Assembly: GCF_018607995.1 (NCBI RefSeq)
Contig: NZ_JABBAL010000006.1
Location: 62,001-126,000, forward strand
DNA length: 64,000 nucleotides
Reading direction: 5' to 3'
Source: Planktotalea sp.
GTDB taxonomy: Bacteria > Pseudomonadota > Alphaproteobacteria > Rhodobacterales > Rhodobacteraceae
The notes beneath the pieces are model-generated. The model was not told the origin of the DNA. It was given only the letters and a program-made list of their open reading frames with translations, and did not search any database. The stretch's first letter is position 1. Every line of letters starts with the position of its first letter. Position numbers and translations under genes: made by a program. Positions 43,373 through 53,208 of this stretch are shown piece by piece.

Positions 43373-46132
43373 TTAAACTGCCTCGACGCGCACCGCCGAG
43401 AATTTGAATTCGGGAATTTTCCCGTATGGATCGATGGCCGGATTGGTCAGCACATTCGCCGCCGCTTCAACATAGGCGAAGGGCACGAACACCATATCCT
43501 CTGACACTGCGCGATCTGCGCGGGCCATGATGTCGATGCTGCCTCGACGCGTTGTCAGGCGCACCATGCCGCCCGGTTCAACACCAAGCGCACGTAGCGT
43601 TTTGGGGTGGAGCGAGCAATTTGCCTCAGGCTCAACCGCGTCCAGAACCAAAGCGCGTCGGGTCATCGACCCTGTGTGCCAATGCTCCAGCTGACGACCT
43701 GTCGTCATGATCATCGGATATTCTGTATCTGGTGCTTCATCCGGTGCGATCACAGCCGCTGGGGTAAACTTTGCACGTCCATCTGCACGAGGGAAACCAC
43801 CCCCAAACACAACCGCTTGGCCCGGATCTGTCGGGCTAAGAGATGGGTAAGTGACCGTTTCCGTCTTCAGACGTTCCCACGTGATGTTGTCGAGCGATTT
43901 CATCACTTGCTTCATCTCCGCGAAAACTTGGCTCGCATCCGTGTAGTCCCAATCGAGACCCAATCGCTGCGCAAGCTCAACAGTAATCGCCCAGTCCTGA
44001 CGCGCTTCACCGGGCGGGGTCACCGCAGGGCGCACGCGCTGAACTTGGCGGTTGGTGTTGGAAACAGTGCCATTCTTTTCATAAAGCGCAGAGGCTGGCA
44101 GAATCACATCCGCAAAACAGGCGGTCTCAGTGAGGAAGATATCCTGCACAACGAGATGCTCTAATTTTGCGAATGCATCGCGCGCGTGCTTTACATCAGG
44201 GTCAGACATGGCAGGGTTTTCGCCTTGAATATACATGCCCTTGATGTTGCCAGCAAAAGCTTGATCGACGATCTCAGTCACGGTCAAACCACGCTTGTTC
44301 GACCAATCCTCATCACGGCCCCAGACGCCAAAGATGTCTTCGCGCACCGCGTCATCCTCGACAGAGCGATAGTCGGGAACGAACATCGGAACAAGACCCG
44401 CATCGGAAGCACCTTGTACGTTGTTCTGACCGCGTAGCGGGTGAAGACCAGCGCCTGGACGACCAACCTGGCCCGTCATTAAAGCAAGGCTGATCAGGCA
44501 GCGCGAATTATCCGTCCCGTGAATGTGCTGAGACACACCCATACCCCAGAAAATCATTCCTGCTTTGGCACCCGCAAAAGTGCGCGCAACATCGCGGATC
44601 ACATCAGGTGCAATGCCGCAAATCGGTTCCATCGCTTCGGGAGTGAAGGCCTTAAGGTGTTCTTTCTCAGCTTCCCAGTTCTCTGTGTAAGCGTCGATAT
44701 ATTCCTGATCGTAGAGGCCTTCTTCAACAATCACATGCATGATCGCGTTAAGCATACTCACATCAGCGCCAGGGCGGAATTGCAGCATGTGGCTCGCGTG
44801 ACGCTTTAGGCCCTGCCCACGCGGATCCATGACAATCAACTTGCCGCCGTTCTTGGTGAACTGTTTGAAATAGGTCGCCGCAACGGGGTGGTTTTCCACA
44901 GGGTTAGCACCGATGACAATGGCAACGTCCGAGTTTTCAATCTCGTTAAACGTCGCAGTCACGGCACCTGAGCCAACATTTTCAATCAAAGCCGCAACAG
45001 AGGACGCGTGGCACAGACGAGTACAGTGATCAACGTTGTTATGCTTGAACCCTTGGCGGATCAATTTTTGGAACAGATAGGCTTCTTCATTGGTGCATTT
45101 GGCAGAGCCGAAACCAGCCACAGATTGCCCACCATGCGCTTGGCGCAGTTTGGCCAGACCACCAGCGGCGTGGGCCATCGCCTCTTCCCAGCTTGCTTCG
45201 CGGAAATGCGTCAGCACGTCGCCCGGATCAACATTAAGACCCTTCGCAGGCGCGTCATCACGGCGGATCAGTGGCATAGTCAGGCGGTGTTCATGGTGAA
45301 TGTAATCAAAGCCAAAGCGCCCTTTAACGCACAAACGACCTTCGTTCGCTGGGCCATTGATGCCCTCTACATATTTCACTTTGCCGTCTTTGACCTTGAG
45401 TGACACCTTGCAGCCGACACCACAGAACGGGCAAACGCTTTCGGTCTCAGAATCGAAGTCCTTACTGTCGCCAACCTGCGCGTCGTCAACCACAGTCGAT
45501 GGCATCAAAGCGCCCGTCGGGCAGGCTTGCACGCATTCACCGCAAGCAACACACGTGCTGTCGCCCATCGGATCAGCAAGGTCAAACGTCGGGTACGCAT
45601 CCTGTCCACGACCCGCCATGCCAATCACATCGTTGACCTGCACTTCACGGCACGCGCGCACGCAAAGACCACACTGGATGCAAGCATCAAGGTTCACAGA
45701 CATCGCAACGTGGCTGTCATCGAGCAGAGGAATGCGGCCCTCTTCCAGCTTGGGGAAGCGGGTTTGATCGATACCATTCGCATCAGCCATATCCCACAAA
45801 TGCGAGGATTTATCATGGGATACATCACGCTCTGGCTGGTCCGCGAGCAGCATTTCAACAACCATCTTACGCGCGCTCTGCGCGCGGTTGGAATTGGTTG
45901 TGACAACCATCCCCTCCGACGCGTCGCGAATGCAGGAGGCAACCAATGTGCGCTCGCCCGCGACCTCGACCATGCAGGCGCGGCAGTTGCCATCGGGGCG
46001 ATACCCAGGCTGTGGTTTGTGGCACAGATGCGGAATAATGAGACCGCGACCGTTGGCAACTTCCCAAATGGTCATGCCTTTGTCAGCGGTGACTTCTTCG
46101 CCGTCGAGCGTGAATGTAATTTGATCGGTCAT
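43373..46132 (-). CDS. fdsA: NAD-linked formate dehydrogenase alpha subunit (FdsA/FdhF)
   Basis: 919 residues. N-terminal [2Fe-2S] ferredoxin domain with Cys37, Cys50, Cys53 and Cys67. Two [4Fe-4S] sets follow: CIQCGLCVRAC (Cys151/154/157/161) and CVACGECVQAC (194/197/200/204). The Mo-bisPGD domain has its own [4Fe-4S] (CPFCGVGC, Cys234/237/241, plus Cys268) and the molybdenum ligand Cys374 in HCTRLCHASS. Between Cys67 and Cys151 no cysteine occurs, so the Cys3-His cluster of typical FdsA/NuoG is missing. It oxidises formate to CO2 and passes electrons to FdsGB. Its start overlaps the preceding cupin frame by 4 bases. No fdsC/fdhD or fdsD gene follows. Confidence 0.94.
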   Translation of the reverse strand: MTDQITFTLDGEEVTADKGMTIWEVANGRGLIIPHLCHKPQPGYRPDGNCRACMVEVAGERTLVASCIRDASEGMVVTTNSNRAQSARKMVVEMLLADQPERDVSHDKSSHLWDMADANGIDQTRFPKLEEGRIPLLDDSHVAMSVNLDACIQCGLCVRACREVQVNDVIGMAGRGQDAYPTFDLADPMGDSTCVACGECVQACPTGALMPSTVVDDAQVGDSKDFDSETESVCPFCGVGCKVSLKVKDGKVKYVEGINGPANEGRLCVKGRFGFDYIHHEHRLTMPLIRRDDAPAKGLNVDPGDVLTHFREASWEEAMAHAAGGLAKLRQAHGGQSVAGFGSAKCTNEEAYLFQKLIRQGFKHNNVDHCTRLCHASSVAALIENVGSGAVTATFNEIENSDVAIVIGANPVENHPVAATYFKQFTKNGGKLIVMDPRGQGLKRHASHMLQFRPGADVSMLNAIMHVIVEEGLYDQEYIDAYTENWEAEKEHLKAFTPEAMEPICGIAPDVIRDVARTFAGAKAGMIFWGMGVSQHIHGTDNSRCLISLALMTGQVGRPGAGLHPLRGQNNVQGASDAGLVPMFVPDYRSVEDDAVREDIFGVWGRDEDWSNKRGLTVTEIVDQAFAGNIKGMYIQGENPAMSDPDVKHARDAFAKLEHLVVQDIFLTETACFADVILPASALYEKNGTVSNTNRQVQRVRPAVTPPGEARQDWAITVELAQRLGLDWDYTDASQVFAEMKQVMKSLDNITWERLKTETVTYPSLSPTDPGQAVVFGGGFPRADGRAKFTPAAVIAPDEAPDTEYPMIMTTGRQLEHWHTGSMTRRALVLDAVEPEANCSLHPKTLRALGVEPGGMVRLTTRRGSIDIMARADRAVSEDMVFVPFAYVEAAANVLTNPAIDPYGKIPEFKFSAVRVEAV

Positions 46133-46414
46133 GCTTTATGCTCCACTTCGACGAAAACAATTTTCTCATTCGTGCGGTTAATAACGTTATGCGCCACACC
46201 AGTTGTGCGCGAATAGGACTGGCCTGCGACCAACTCGCTTGTAGTCTCGTTCCCATCAGCGTCCACAATGGTGAGTGTGCCAGAGGCCATCAGGATCACG
46301 ACGTAATCCATGCCGTGTGTATGAAATCCGGTGTCTGTGCCCGGCTCGAATGCCCATTCCGATCACGCGCACACGCACATCATCGACTTGGACTGTGGCG
46401 ATTGCGCTGCCCAT
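46129..46414 (-). pseudogene. small cupin gene with a one-base frameshift
   Basis: The start ATG overlaps the FdsGB stop (TAATG) and the end overlaps the fdsA start, so it is an integral operon member. The first 19 codons (MGSAIATVQVDDVRVRVIG) are in one frame. The rest (WAFEPGTDTGFHTHGMDYVV…, cupin motif 1, then LVAGQSYSRTTGVAHNVINR, motif 2, and a stop) is in another. Removing one G of the GG pair at 46359-46360 (CC on the plus strand) would restore a 94-residue cupin. The total of 286 bases is 3n+1. Either a real inactivation, a programmed shift or a sequencing error. If initiated downstream, only a 60-residue piece from 46311 would be made. Confidence 0.8.
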
Positions 46415-48099
46415 TACACTTCATCCGCGAAGTGTTTCATGGTCATGCGGATCGGGTTCGGAGCTGCTTGCCCCAGACCACAAATCGACGCATCGCCCAT
46501 CGCTGTGCACAGCTCTTCAAGCAGCGGTTGATCCCACTTGTCTGCTTGCATCAGCTTGACCGCTTTCTCGCAACCAACGCGGCATGGCGTGCATTGGCCA
46601 CAACTTTCATCCTCGAAAAAGCGCAGCATATTAAGCGTGGCGCCTCTTGCGCTGTCTTTGTCAGACAGGATAACAACAGCCGCCGATCCAATGAAAGTTC
46701 CAAGCGGTTGCAGCGTGTCGAAATCCATCGGCACGTCAGTAATTGAAGCAGGTAAAAGACCCGAAGATGGCCCACCGGGTTGGTAAGCTTTGAAGATGTG
46801 ACCGTCCATCATACCACCAGTGGCTTCAATCAAGTCCACGATCGTGGAACCCGCAGGGAGCAGATGCACCCCAGGATTATTGACACGACCAGAGATTGAA
46901 TAGCTGCGCAGACCTTTGCGGCCATTCTTTTCGGTCGCGGACAGCACCTCAGGCCCTTCGCGAACGATGCGTGTGACCCAAAGGAGTGTTTCAACGTTAT
47001 GCACCAAAGTCGGCTTGTTGAAGATACCCACTTGAGCGACGAAAGGTGGCCGGTGACGAGGAAGACCACGCTTGCCCTCGATGCTTTCGATCATCGCGCT
47101 TTCTTCACCGCAGATATAAGCACCCGCGCCGCGACGAAGATCGATGTAGCCCTTCTCAACGATGCCAGAATTTTCAAGCTTCGCGATCTCCTCGGCCAAG
47201 ATGTGCAGAACCGCAGGATATTCATCGCGCATGTAGATAAAGCAGGTTTCCGCCTCGACCGCCCAAGCAGCAATGAGCATGCCTTCGAGGAAAAGATGCG
47301 GCGTGCGTTCCAAATAATAACGGTCTTTGAACGTGCCAGGCTCGCCCTCGTCGCCGTTCACGGCCAAGTAACACGTGCCCTCATTGGCGCGCACAAAGCC
47401 CCATTTTTTACCGGACGGAAAACCCGCACCACCAAGGCCACGAAGACCAGCGTCAAGAACTTTGTCTTGGACCTGCGCCCAATCGCCATTAGCGCGCAGC
47501 TTTTTGAGGGAGGCATACCCGCCCGCCGCCTCATAAGCCGGGAAATCCTCGTACGCTGGAATATCCGCGTGGGTATGGTTCGCAGCAATCGCCGCTTCGA
47601 CCTTCTCAGGTGTGGCGTGGCCAATGTGGTGGTGGCCAAGTTCCAAGACAGGTGCCGTATCGCAGCGGCCCATACACGGTGCGCGCAAGACGCGCACTTC
47701 AGAAGCGTCCAAACCACCCTCCAAAGCCGATTTTAGCGCTTGTGCACCCGCCAATTCGCAAGAAAGTGAATCACACACACGGATCGTCAAAGCAGGCGGA
47801 GGTGTCTCGCCCTCTTTCACCACATCGAAGTGCGCGTAGAATGTCGCGACCTCGTAGACTTCCGCCATCGACAGGCGAAGTTCTTCGGCTAACGCGCGCA
47901 AATGAGCCGCGCTCAGATGACCGTATGCGTCTTGGATCAAGTGGAGAAATTCGATCAGTAGGTCTGAGCGACGCGGGCGATCTGCAAGAAGTGCTCTGAC
48001 GTCTTCCCAAGCCTGGTCCTCCAATTGGCGACCTTTCGGCGTGTGCCGTCCCTTGCCTTTGCCAGATTTCCAAACGCCTTTGCGATCGTCGAGCGCCAT
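46414..48099 (-). CDS. fdsB: formate dehydrogenase diaphorase subunit, fused NuoE-NuoF type (FdsGB)
   Basis: 561 residues combining two proteins. Residues 1-160 are the NuoE/FdsG thioredoxin-like [2Fe-2S] domain with Cys109, Cys114, Cys142 and Cys146. Residues 200-561 are NuoF/FdsB: FMN site GLRGLGGAGFPSGKKWGF, NADH site NGDEGEPGTFKDR, SLBB region and the [4Fe-4S] ligands Cys500, Cys503, Cys506 and Cys540. It passes formate electrons to NAD+. In enzymes with separate FdsG and FdsB these are two genes; here they are one chain. First gene of the operon, SD AGGGGG, preceded by a 160-bp promoter region. Confidence 0.94.
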   Translation of the reverse strand: MALDDRKGVWKSGKGKGRHTPKGRQLEDQAWEDVRALLADRPRRSDLLIEFLHLIQDAYGHLSAAHLRALAEELRLSMAEVYEVATFYAHFDVVKEGETPPPALTIRVCDSLSCELAGAQALKSALEGGLDASEVRVLRAPCMGRCDTAPVLELGHHHIGHATPEKVEAAIAANHTHADIPAYEDFPAYEAAGGYASLKKLRANGDWAQVQDKVLDAGLRGLGGAGFPSGKKWGFVRANEGTCYLAVNGDEGEPGTFKDRYYLERTPHLFLEGMLIAAWAVEAETCFIYMRDEYPAVLHILAEEIAKLENSGIVEKGYIDLRRGAGAYICGEESAMIESIEGKRGLPRHRPPFVAQVGIFNKPTLVHNVETLLWVTRIVREGPEVLSATEKNGRKGLRSYSISGRVNNPGVHLLPAGSTIVDLIEATGGMMDGHIFKAYQPGGPSSGLLPASITDVPMDFDTLQPLGTFIGSAAVVILSDKDSARGATLNMLRFFEDESCGQCTPCRVGCEKAVKLMQADKWDQPLLEELCTAMGDASICGLGQAAPNPIRMTMKHFADEV

Positions 48100-48261
48100 A
48101 AGTGATCCCCCTAAGCAGCATTAAACACGCCGGATTCGTTGGATCATTCCTACGCCATACAGTCGCATACATTCGCTGATTTAAGACAGAAAATGACGAA
48201 AAAACGGTGTCTAGCGAGTCGCGTATCGGACTATATGTCTCAATTGCAACTCTGAATGTCG

Positions 48262-48846
48262 CTAATCGATCATTGCCCAGTTAGGCTGATCTGGGATGTG
48301 CAAACGCAAGCGCATTCCGATCTGCAAAACGCCTTCCTGCTCAACCGAAGCTGTGACACCGCGACGCCCTTTCGCAGCGGTTTTGAAGCTTTTGCCAAGG
48401 CCAGGATTTTCAACCTCGATAAATGGCGCAGGCAGATGGCAGGGTCTGTTTTCCATGTCGATGATTAGACCCGGGCCACCCTCGCTCACGAGGCGGGAGG
48501 ACGGGGGCACGTGACTCCAATCTTGGATGCCCTCGATCACAACCGAGGCACCTATCAAATGCGGCGCGAGGGTCTCGAGACCAATATCAGCGGCGATAAA
48601 ATCCAGCTCTTCTTGGGAGACAATCGAAAGCTGGCGGGTATTTTTGATCTCAGTATATCGCGGATACTGTTGTTTAACACGACTGCATGAGGGTCGCGTC
48701 AGCCCTGCGTGAAACTCTGCTGCATAGCCCGCGAAAGTGAGCGGCATGTCGCCGGTTGAATCAGAGCGTAAATCCGCTTCGCTGTCTTTCACCGACCCGA
48801 GCCAGAGCACAGTCGCAAAGTAGTCGGTGGGTTTCAGGGCGGGCAT
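48262..48846 (-). CDS. MOSC-domain protein
   Basis: 194 residues from ATG 48846 (AAAGGAGAG upstream); a 34-codon upstream extension is rejected. MOSC beta-barrel: LTFAGYAAEFHAGLTRPSCSRVKQQYPRYTEI in part, with a candidate sulfur-carrying Cys in RPSCSR, EELDFIAADIGLETLAPHLIGASVVIEG and the C-terminal RRGVTASVEQEGVLQIG. MOSC proteins move sulfur for metal-sulfur cluster or molybdenum-cofactor work. It is the next gene upstream of the molybdenum-containing formate dehydrogenase operon on the same strand, so a cofactor role is attractive but not shown. Confidence 0.85.
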   Translation of the reverse strand: MPALKPTDYFATVLWLGSVKDSEADLRSDSTGDMPLTFAGYAAEFHAGLTRPSCSRVKQQYPRYTEIKNTRQLSIVSQEELDFIAADIGLETLAPHLIGASVVIEGIQDWSHVPPSSRLVSEGGPGLIIDMENRPCHLPAPFIEVENPGLGKSFKTAAKGRRGVTASVEQEGVLQIGMRLRLHIPDQPNWAMID

Positions 48847-48956
48847 GGCGCTCTCCTTTGTAGGTCGTGCTCTGTTTTGGCGCAGAGACCGCAAGCAATC
48901 AATCCAGAACTTGTGATAGCTGGGATCAAAGACACCAATGCAGGTCACCCCAAAAG

Positions 48957-48984
48957 AAAAACCCCCACCCTCAGCCGGGGTTTT
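48957..48984 (-). terminator. intrinsic terminator of ftsH
   Basis: On the minus strand AAAACCCC pairs with GGGGUUUU around a 10-base loop and runs into UUUUU-C-UUUU, five bases after the ftsH stop. The mirrored A/T flanks could let it work in both directions. Confidence 0.85.
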
Positions 48985-48989
48985 AGCAC

Positions 48990-50903
48990 TTATGCAGAGG
49001 GCTCAGGTTCCATCCCGCCCGAGGGCTTGGCCCGCGGTTTGGTCTTCGGGATAGCTGTCACACTAGGTGCAGACCCTTGATCTGGAGTGTCGTCTTCATC
49101 TGGGCCTGATGTTGGCGCATCACCATTCATCACGCGTTTGATTTCATCACCCGTGAGCGTTTCGTACTCAAGCAAACCTTGCGCGAGACGTTCGAACTCT
49201 GTCTCGTTCTCAGTGATGATTTTCACGGCCCACTCATACCCGTCTTGAATGAACTTCTGGACCTCTTCCTCGATCATTTCTTTCGTGTTCGCAGAGACCG
49301 AGAAACCACCTGTGCTGCCGGAATAACCATCCGCCGCCTCGGAATAGTCGATGTTGCCGACCTTCTCCGACATACCCCAGCGCAGCACCATGGCGCGCGC
49401 CAAAGCAGACGCTTGCATGATGTCACCCGCAGGGCCGTTGGACACGGCTTCAGGACCGTACTTCCAAATTTCAGCCGCTTTACCCGCCATTGTCATCGCC
49501 AAACGCTGGTGGCATTCGTCTTTGAACATGTTGAGGCGATCCATTTCAGGCAAGCTCATCACCATGCCCAACGCACCACCGCGTGGAATGATCGTCGCTT
49601 TATAAACCGGATCGCATTTCGGCAGCATGATACCGACCAAGGCGTGACCTGCTTCGTGATACGCGGTCATCTCTTTTTGATCGTCAGTCATGACCATAGA
49701 GCGGCGCTCAGCACCCATCATGATCTTGTCTTTCGCGCTCTCGAAATCTTCCATCGCAACGAACCGACGTCCGACACGTGCAGCTCCAAGGGCAGCTTCA
49801 TTGACGAGGTTCGCAAGATCTGCACCGGAGAAACCCGGTGTGCCGCGTGCGATGATGCGCAGATCAACGTCAGGACCAAGCGGTGTTTTGCGCGCGTGGA
49901 CGTGCAAAATTTTTTCGCGGCCTTTGATGTCTGGATTGCCGACAGTGACCTGACGGTCAAAACGACCTGGACGTAGCAAAGCAGGATCAAGCACATCTTT
50001 ACGGTTCGTCGCCGCAATGATTATCACGCCTTCATTGGCTTCAAAACCGTCCATCTCAACGAGCAGTTGGTTCAACGTTTGCTCACGCTCATCGTTACCA
50101 CCGCCATAGCCAGCGCCACGATGGCGACCTACCGCATCGATTTCGTCGATAAACACAATGCAAGGCGCGTTCTTTTTCGCCTGCTCAAACATATCACGCA
50201 CACGGGATGCACCCACACCAACGAACATTTCAACGAAGTCGGAACCAGAGATTGTAAAGAACGGTACACCCGCTTCACCTGCAATTGCTCGCGCAAGCAG
50301 CGTTTTACCTGTACCGGGAGGGCCTTCTAGCAAAGCGCCTTTCGGGATCTTGCCGCCAAGACGCGAGAACTTTTGGGGATTGCGCAGGAATTCAACGATC
50401 TCTTCGAGCTCTTCCTTGGCTTCATCAATGCCCGCCACATCGTCAAAGGTTACGCGACCCTCTTTCTGTGTAAGCATCTTCGCCTTGGATTTGCCAAAGC
50501 CCATCGCGCCACCTTTGCCACCACCCTGCATACGGTTCATGAAAAAGACCCACACGCCAATTAACAAAAGGAAAGGCAGAAGCGAGAGAATGAATGTCTG
50601 GAGTCCAGACTGTTCTTGTTGCTCTGCGCGGACTGCAACATTTTGCTCAATCAAGAACTCGGAGACATTAGCGTCTGCCGGCTTGATCGTTACGTAGTCG
50701 GCACCATCAGATCCACGGAACCGAATGCGTTCGCCGTCCAACGTCACATTGGTCACACCGCCTCCGTTCACGGAAGACACAAACTCAGAATAGCTTAGTT
50801 CGCGGCTCTGAAGATTGGCGTTATTACCACTGAACAGATTGAACAGGGCCAAAACCAAAAGGAACAGAACAACCCAAAAGGCGATATTGCGTGCGTTACC
50901 CAA
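48990..50903 (-). CDS. ftsH: ATP-dependent zinc metalloprotease FtsH
   Basis: 637 residues. Two N-terminal membrane helices ([20 protein letters not shown] and [19 protein letters not shown]) flank a periplasmic domain. The AAA module has Walker [12 protein letters not shown], Walker [13 protein letters not shown] and the second region of homology LRPGRFDRQ. The zinc protease site is HEAGH with a downstream Asp/Glu in [12 protein letters not shown]. The C-terminal tail is acidic and proline rich. The start is put at TTG 50903, because AAGGAG lies 7 bases before it; the GTG two codons upstream is only one base from that site. It degrades misassembled membrane proteins and short-lived regulators. 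Confidence 0.96.
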   Translation of the reverse strand: MGNARNIAFWVVLFLLVLALFNLFSGNNANLQSRELSYSEFVSSVNGGGVTNVTLDGERIRFRGSDGADYVTIKPADANVSEFLIEQNVAVRAEQQEQSGLQTFILSLLPFLLLIGVWVFFMNRMQGGGKGGAMGFGKSKAKMLTQKEGRVTFDDVAGIDEAKEELEEIVEFLRNPQKFSRLGGKIPKGALLEGPPGTGKTLLARAIAGEAGVPFFTISGSDFVEMFVGVGASRVRDMFEQAKKNAPCIVFIDEIDAVGRHRGAGYGGGNDEREQTLNQLLVEMDGFEANEGVIIIAATNRKDVLDPALLRPGRFDRQVTVGNPDIKGREKILHVHARKTPLGPDVDLRIIARGTPGFSGADLANLVNEAALGAARVGRRFVAMEDFESAKDKIMMGAERRSMVMTDDQKEMTAYHEAGHALVGIMLPKCDPVYKATIIPRGGALGMVMSLPEMDRLNMFKDECHQRLAMTMAGKAAEIWKYGPEAVSNGPAGDIMQASALARAMVLRWGMSEKVGNIDYSEAADGYSGSTGGFSVSANTKEMIEEEVQKFIQDGYEWAVKIITENETEFERLAQGLLEYETLTGDEIKRVMNGDAPTSGPDEDDTPDQGSAPSVTAIPKTKPRAKPSGGMEPEPSA

Positions 50904-51053
50904 CGACACTCTCCTTGATATATCTTTGGTGCGCGACCTAGCACGTCACCGTTTAAACTAAAATAGACACATCGCGGTGATGTTCAATGAAACACAGGCA
51001 GCTAAATTGCTCAATTCACTATTTCAGAGGAGTTTCAGCAAGAAATGGACGGA

Positions 51054-51521
51054 TTATAGCTTGGAAGAAATGACGCCCGTGGCAAAACCACCCATGCGTA
51101 ATTCGCCAAAAAGTCGCTGATATTCGATTTTTGGGCAACGATTTTGCACAACATCCAATCCAACCGCTTCAGCCTTGGCCGTGGCTTCGGCGTGCTCCAC
51201 ACCAATTTGCAACCAGATCGTTTTCAGATTGGGAAGATGCTCCAATGCTTCATCCACAATCGCGGGCACATGGTCAGAGCGGCGAAAAATATCTACCATA
51301 TCAACGGGTTGATCTATCTCTCTCAAATTCGCGCGGATCATTTGCCCGAACAATTGGTCCCCAGCATAGACCGGATTCACAGGGATAACCGTATATCCTT
51401 TGAGGCCAAGATAGCGCGCAACATAGTAGCTGGGGCGCACGGGATTGGTGGACACGCCCACGACGGCGACCACTTTATTACGGTTCAGAATGTCTTTTAG
51501 GAAGGCGTCAGGATAGGTCAT
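51054..51521 (-). CDS. CoA-binding domain protein (YccU-like)
   Basis: 155 residues from ATG 51521; a GTG four codons upstream is the alternative, and neither has a good ribosome site. CoA-binding Rossmann domain: LKDILNRNKVVAVVGVSTNPVRPSYYVARYLGLKGYTVIPVNPVYAGDQ in part, DMVDIFRRSDHVPAIVDEAL and WLQIGVEHAEATAKAEAVGLDVVQNRCPKIEY. Small stand-alone proteins of this type are common and of unclear function. It is flanked by ftsH upstream (150 bp gap of promoter) and by the liv terminator. Confidence 0.88.
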   Translation of the reverse strand: MTYPDAFLKDILNRNKVVAVVGVSTNPVRPSYYVARYLGLKGYTVIPVNPVYAGDQLFGQMIRANLREIDQPVDMVDIFRRSDHVPAIVDEALEHLPNLKTIWLQIGVEHAEATAKAEAVGLDVVQNRCPKIEYQRLFGELRMGGFATGVISSKL

Positions 51522-51552
51522 GTAGGTATTCACGCTAATTCTAAGCAGATTT

Positions 51553-51593
51553 CAAAAGAAAAATGCGCCCACGGGAGGGATGCCCGGGACGCA
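51553..51593 (-). terminator. intrinsic terminator of the Rieske-liv operon
   Basis: On the minus strand a bulged GC-rich stem (UGCG…CCCGGG…CCCG…GGGCGCA, 51564-51593) is followed by UUUUUCUUUU. It lies about 140 bp after the livF stop; the space between holds no gene. Confidence 0.7.
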
Positions 51594-51734
51594 AAGTATG
51601 GAACTGGGGACAGTCAAGGGATACCAAAGGTTCCAACTTTGGCGTTTGAGACGAAAGAGATGGGTGCGAATATTGCCGCTTAAAGAGCCACTCAAAATTT
51701 CGTGATCGCTCGGCGAAAAGGCGCTGAAAGTGCT

Positions 51735-52436
51735 TCAAACCGAAAGATAAGTGTCGCGCACCTCTGGGTGCGCGTTCAGCTCCCCAAGTGTGCCTTTGTA
51801 TTTTGCGGTACCACTTTCAATGATCACAACACGGTCGGCCACGGCCTGCGCAAAGTGTAAGTTTTGCTCAGACAAAAGCACCGTCAAACCGTCTTTCTTA
51901 AGGCGTAAAATGACTCGCGCCATTTCCTCGACAATCACGGGCGCAATACCCTCGGACGGCTCATCCAGAAGAATGAGGCTCGGATTGCCCATCAACGTAC
52001 GCGCAATCGTCAGCATTTGTTGCTCGCCCCCTGATAACTCTTTGCCCCGATTGGTGCGTCGCTCTGCAAGGTTCGGGAACATATCAAACAGCATATCTTC
52101 GGACCATGTCACCGTCTCCTCACGCGCGGGCTGGCGCCCGACTTCAAGGTTCTCCATAACTGTCAAGTCGGTGAAAATACGCCTCTCTTCGGGCACATAA
52201 CCAAGGCCCAACTTCGCGACTTTATGCGGTGCCATACGCGTAATGTCAGTGCCTTGGTACGTCACCGACCCCGTTTGCGGCACGACAAGCTGCATCACAG
52301 ATTTCATCGTCGTCGTTTTGCCCGCACCATTGCGTCCCAAGAGAGCAACCACTTGCCCACGTTCGACATCAAAGCTCAGGTCATTCAAAACATGCGCCTT
52401 GCCGTAAAAACTGTTTACGCCTTTGATCTCAAGCAT
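51735..52436 (-). CDS. livF: branched-chain-type ABC transporter ATP-binding protein (LivF)
   Basis: 233 residues from ATG 52436 (MLEIKGVNSFYGK, family-typical), overlapping livG by 8 bases; a longer upstream frame is rejected. Walker A GRNGAGKTTTM, LivF-type TDITRMAPHKVAKLGLGYVPEERRIF, signature LSGGEQQML and Walker B LILLDEPSEGIAP, followed by the switch His region LSEQNLHFAQ. Powers the LivHM permease with LivG. Last gene of the operon. Confidence 0.95.
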   Translation of the reverse strand: MLEIKGVNSFYGKAHVLNDLSFDVERGQVVALLGRNGAGKTTTMKSVMQLVVPQTGSVTYQGTDITRMAPHKVAKLGLGYVPEERRIFTDLTVMENLEVGRQPAREETVTWSEDMLFDMFPNLAERRTNRGKELSGGEQQMLTIARTLMGNPSLILLDEPSEGIAPVIVEEMARVILRLKKDGLTVLLSEQNLHFAQAVADRVVIIESGTAKYKGTLGELNAHPEVRDTYLSV

Positions 52437-53208
52437 TGGCGCTCTCCCCGTCGTGCTTAAAGAGCGTCCCACCACCAAGATAAACCTCTCGCACACGGTC
52501 GTCATTGCGGATCTCATTGACCGATCCATTGGCGATCAAAGCACCGCGATTAAGGACCATAACACGGTGGGCATGTGCAAAAACGACGTCCATGTCATGC
52601 TCTGTGAACAAAACACTCACGCCGCGGCTCTCTACAATGTCAGCAGTCAGCTGCATCAGAGCAATGCGTTCTGCCGGAGCCATTCCGGCAGTAGGTTCGT
52701 CCATCAGCAAAAGCGTCGGATCGTGGGCCAAAGCGATCGCCAGTTCGAGACGTTTCAGATCCCCATAGGCAAGAACAGCGCAGTGACGTTCCGATTGATC
52801 CGCCATCGCCACGAGATCGAGTAATCCCATCGCCTCATCGCGGTACATCTGATACGCGCGGGGCAAAAGTGAATAGATCTTCTTATGATGCGAGATCAGC
52901 GCCATCTGCACATTCTCGATCACTGTCATCGACGCATACGTCCCCGTAATCTGAAACGTGCGCCCAACCCCAAGCCGCCAAATCTGTCGTGGTTTCAATC
53001 CCTTAAGGTCTCTGCCATTCAAGGTCACCGTCCCCGCAGACGATTTGAGTTGCCCCATAAGCATGTTAAAACACGTGCTTTTGCCTGCACCATTCGGCCC
53101 GATCAGCGCCAGCAACTCGCCTTTTTGAAGCTCGAACGAAACATCATCCACCGCTTGAATTGCGCCAAACGCTTTGCTCAATCCTTTGACTTCCAGAACC
53201 GCGCTCAT
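52429..53208 (-). CDS. livG: branched-chain-type ABC transporter ATP-binding protein (LivG)
   Basis: 259 residues from ATG 53208, which overlaps the permease stop as ATGA. Walker A GPNGAGKSTCFNML, Q-loop GVGRTFQITGTYASMTVIENVQMAL, a signature loop reading LAYGDLKRLELAIAL (LAYG in place of LSGG, usual for LivG), and Walker B LLLMDEPTAGMAP with the switch His in FTEHDMDVVF. Confidence 0.95.
   Translation of the reverse strand: MSAVLEVKGLSKAFGAIQAVDDVSFELQKGELLALIGPNGAGKSTCFNMLMGQLKSSAGTVTLNGRDLKGLKPRQIWRLGVGRTFQITGTYASMTVIENVQMALISHHKKIYSLLPRAYQMYRDEAMGLLDLVAMADQSERHCAVLAYGDLKRLELAIALAHDPTLLLMDEPTAGMAPAERIALMQLTADIVESRGVSVLFTEHDMDVVFAHAHRVMVLNRGALIANGSVNEIRNDDRVREVYLGGGTLFKHDGESANA

Noticed and set aside
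51541..51738. 65-codon reverse-strand frame after livF
   Set aside because: No ribosome site or family pattern, and it contains the operon terminator.
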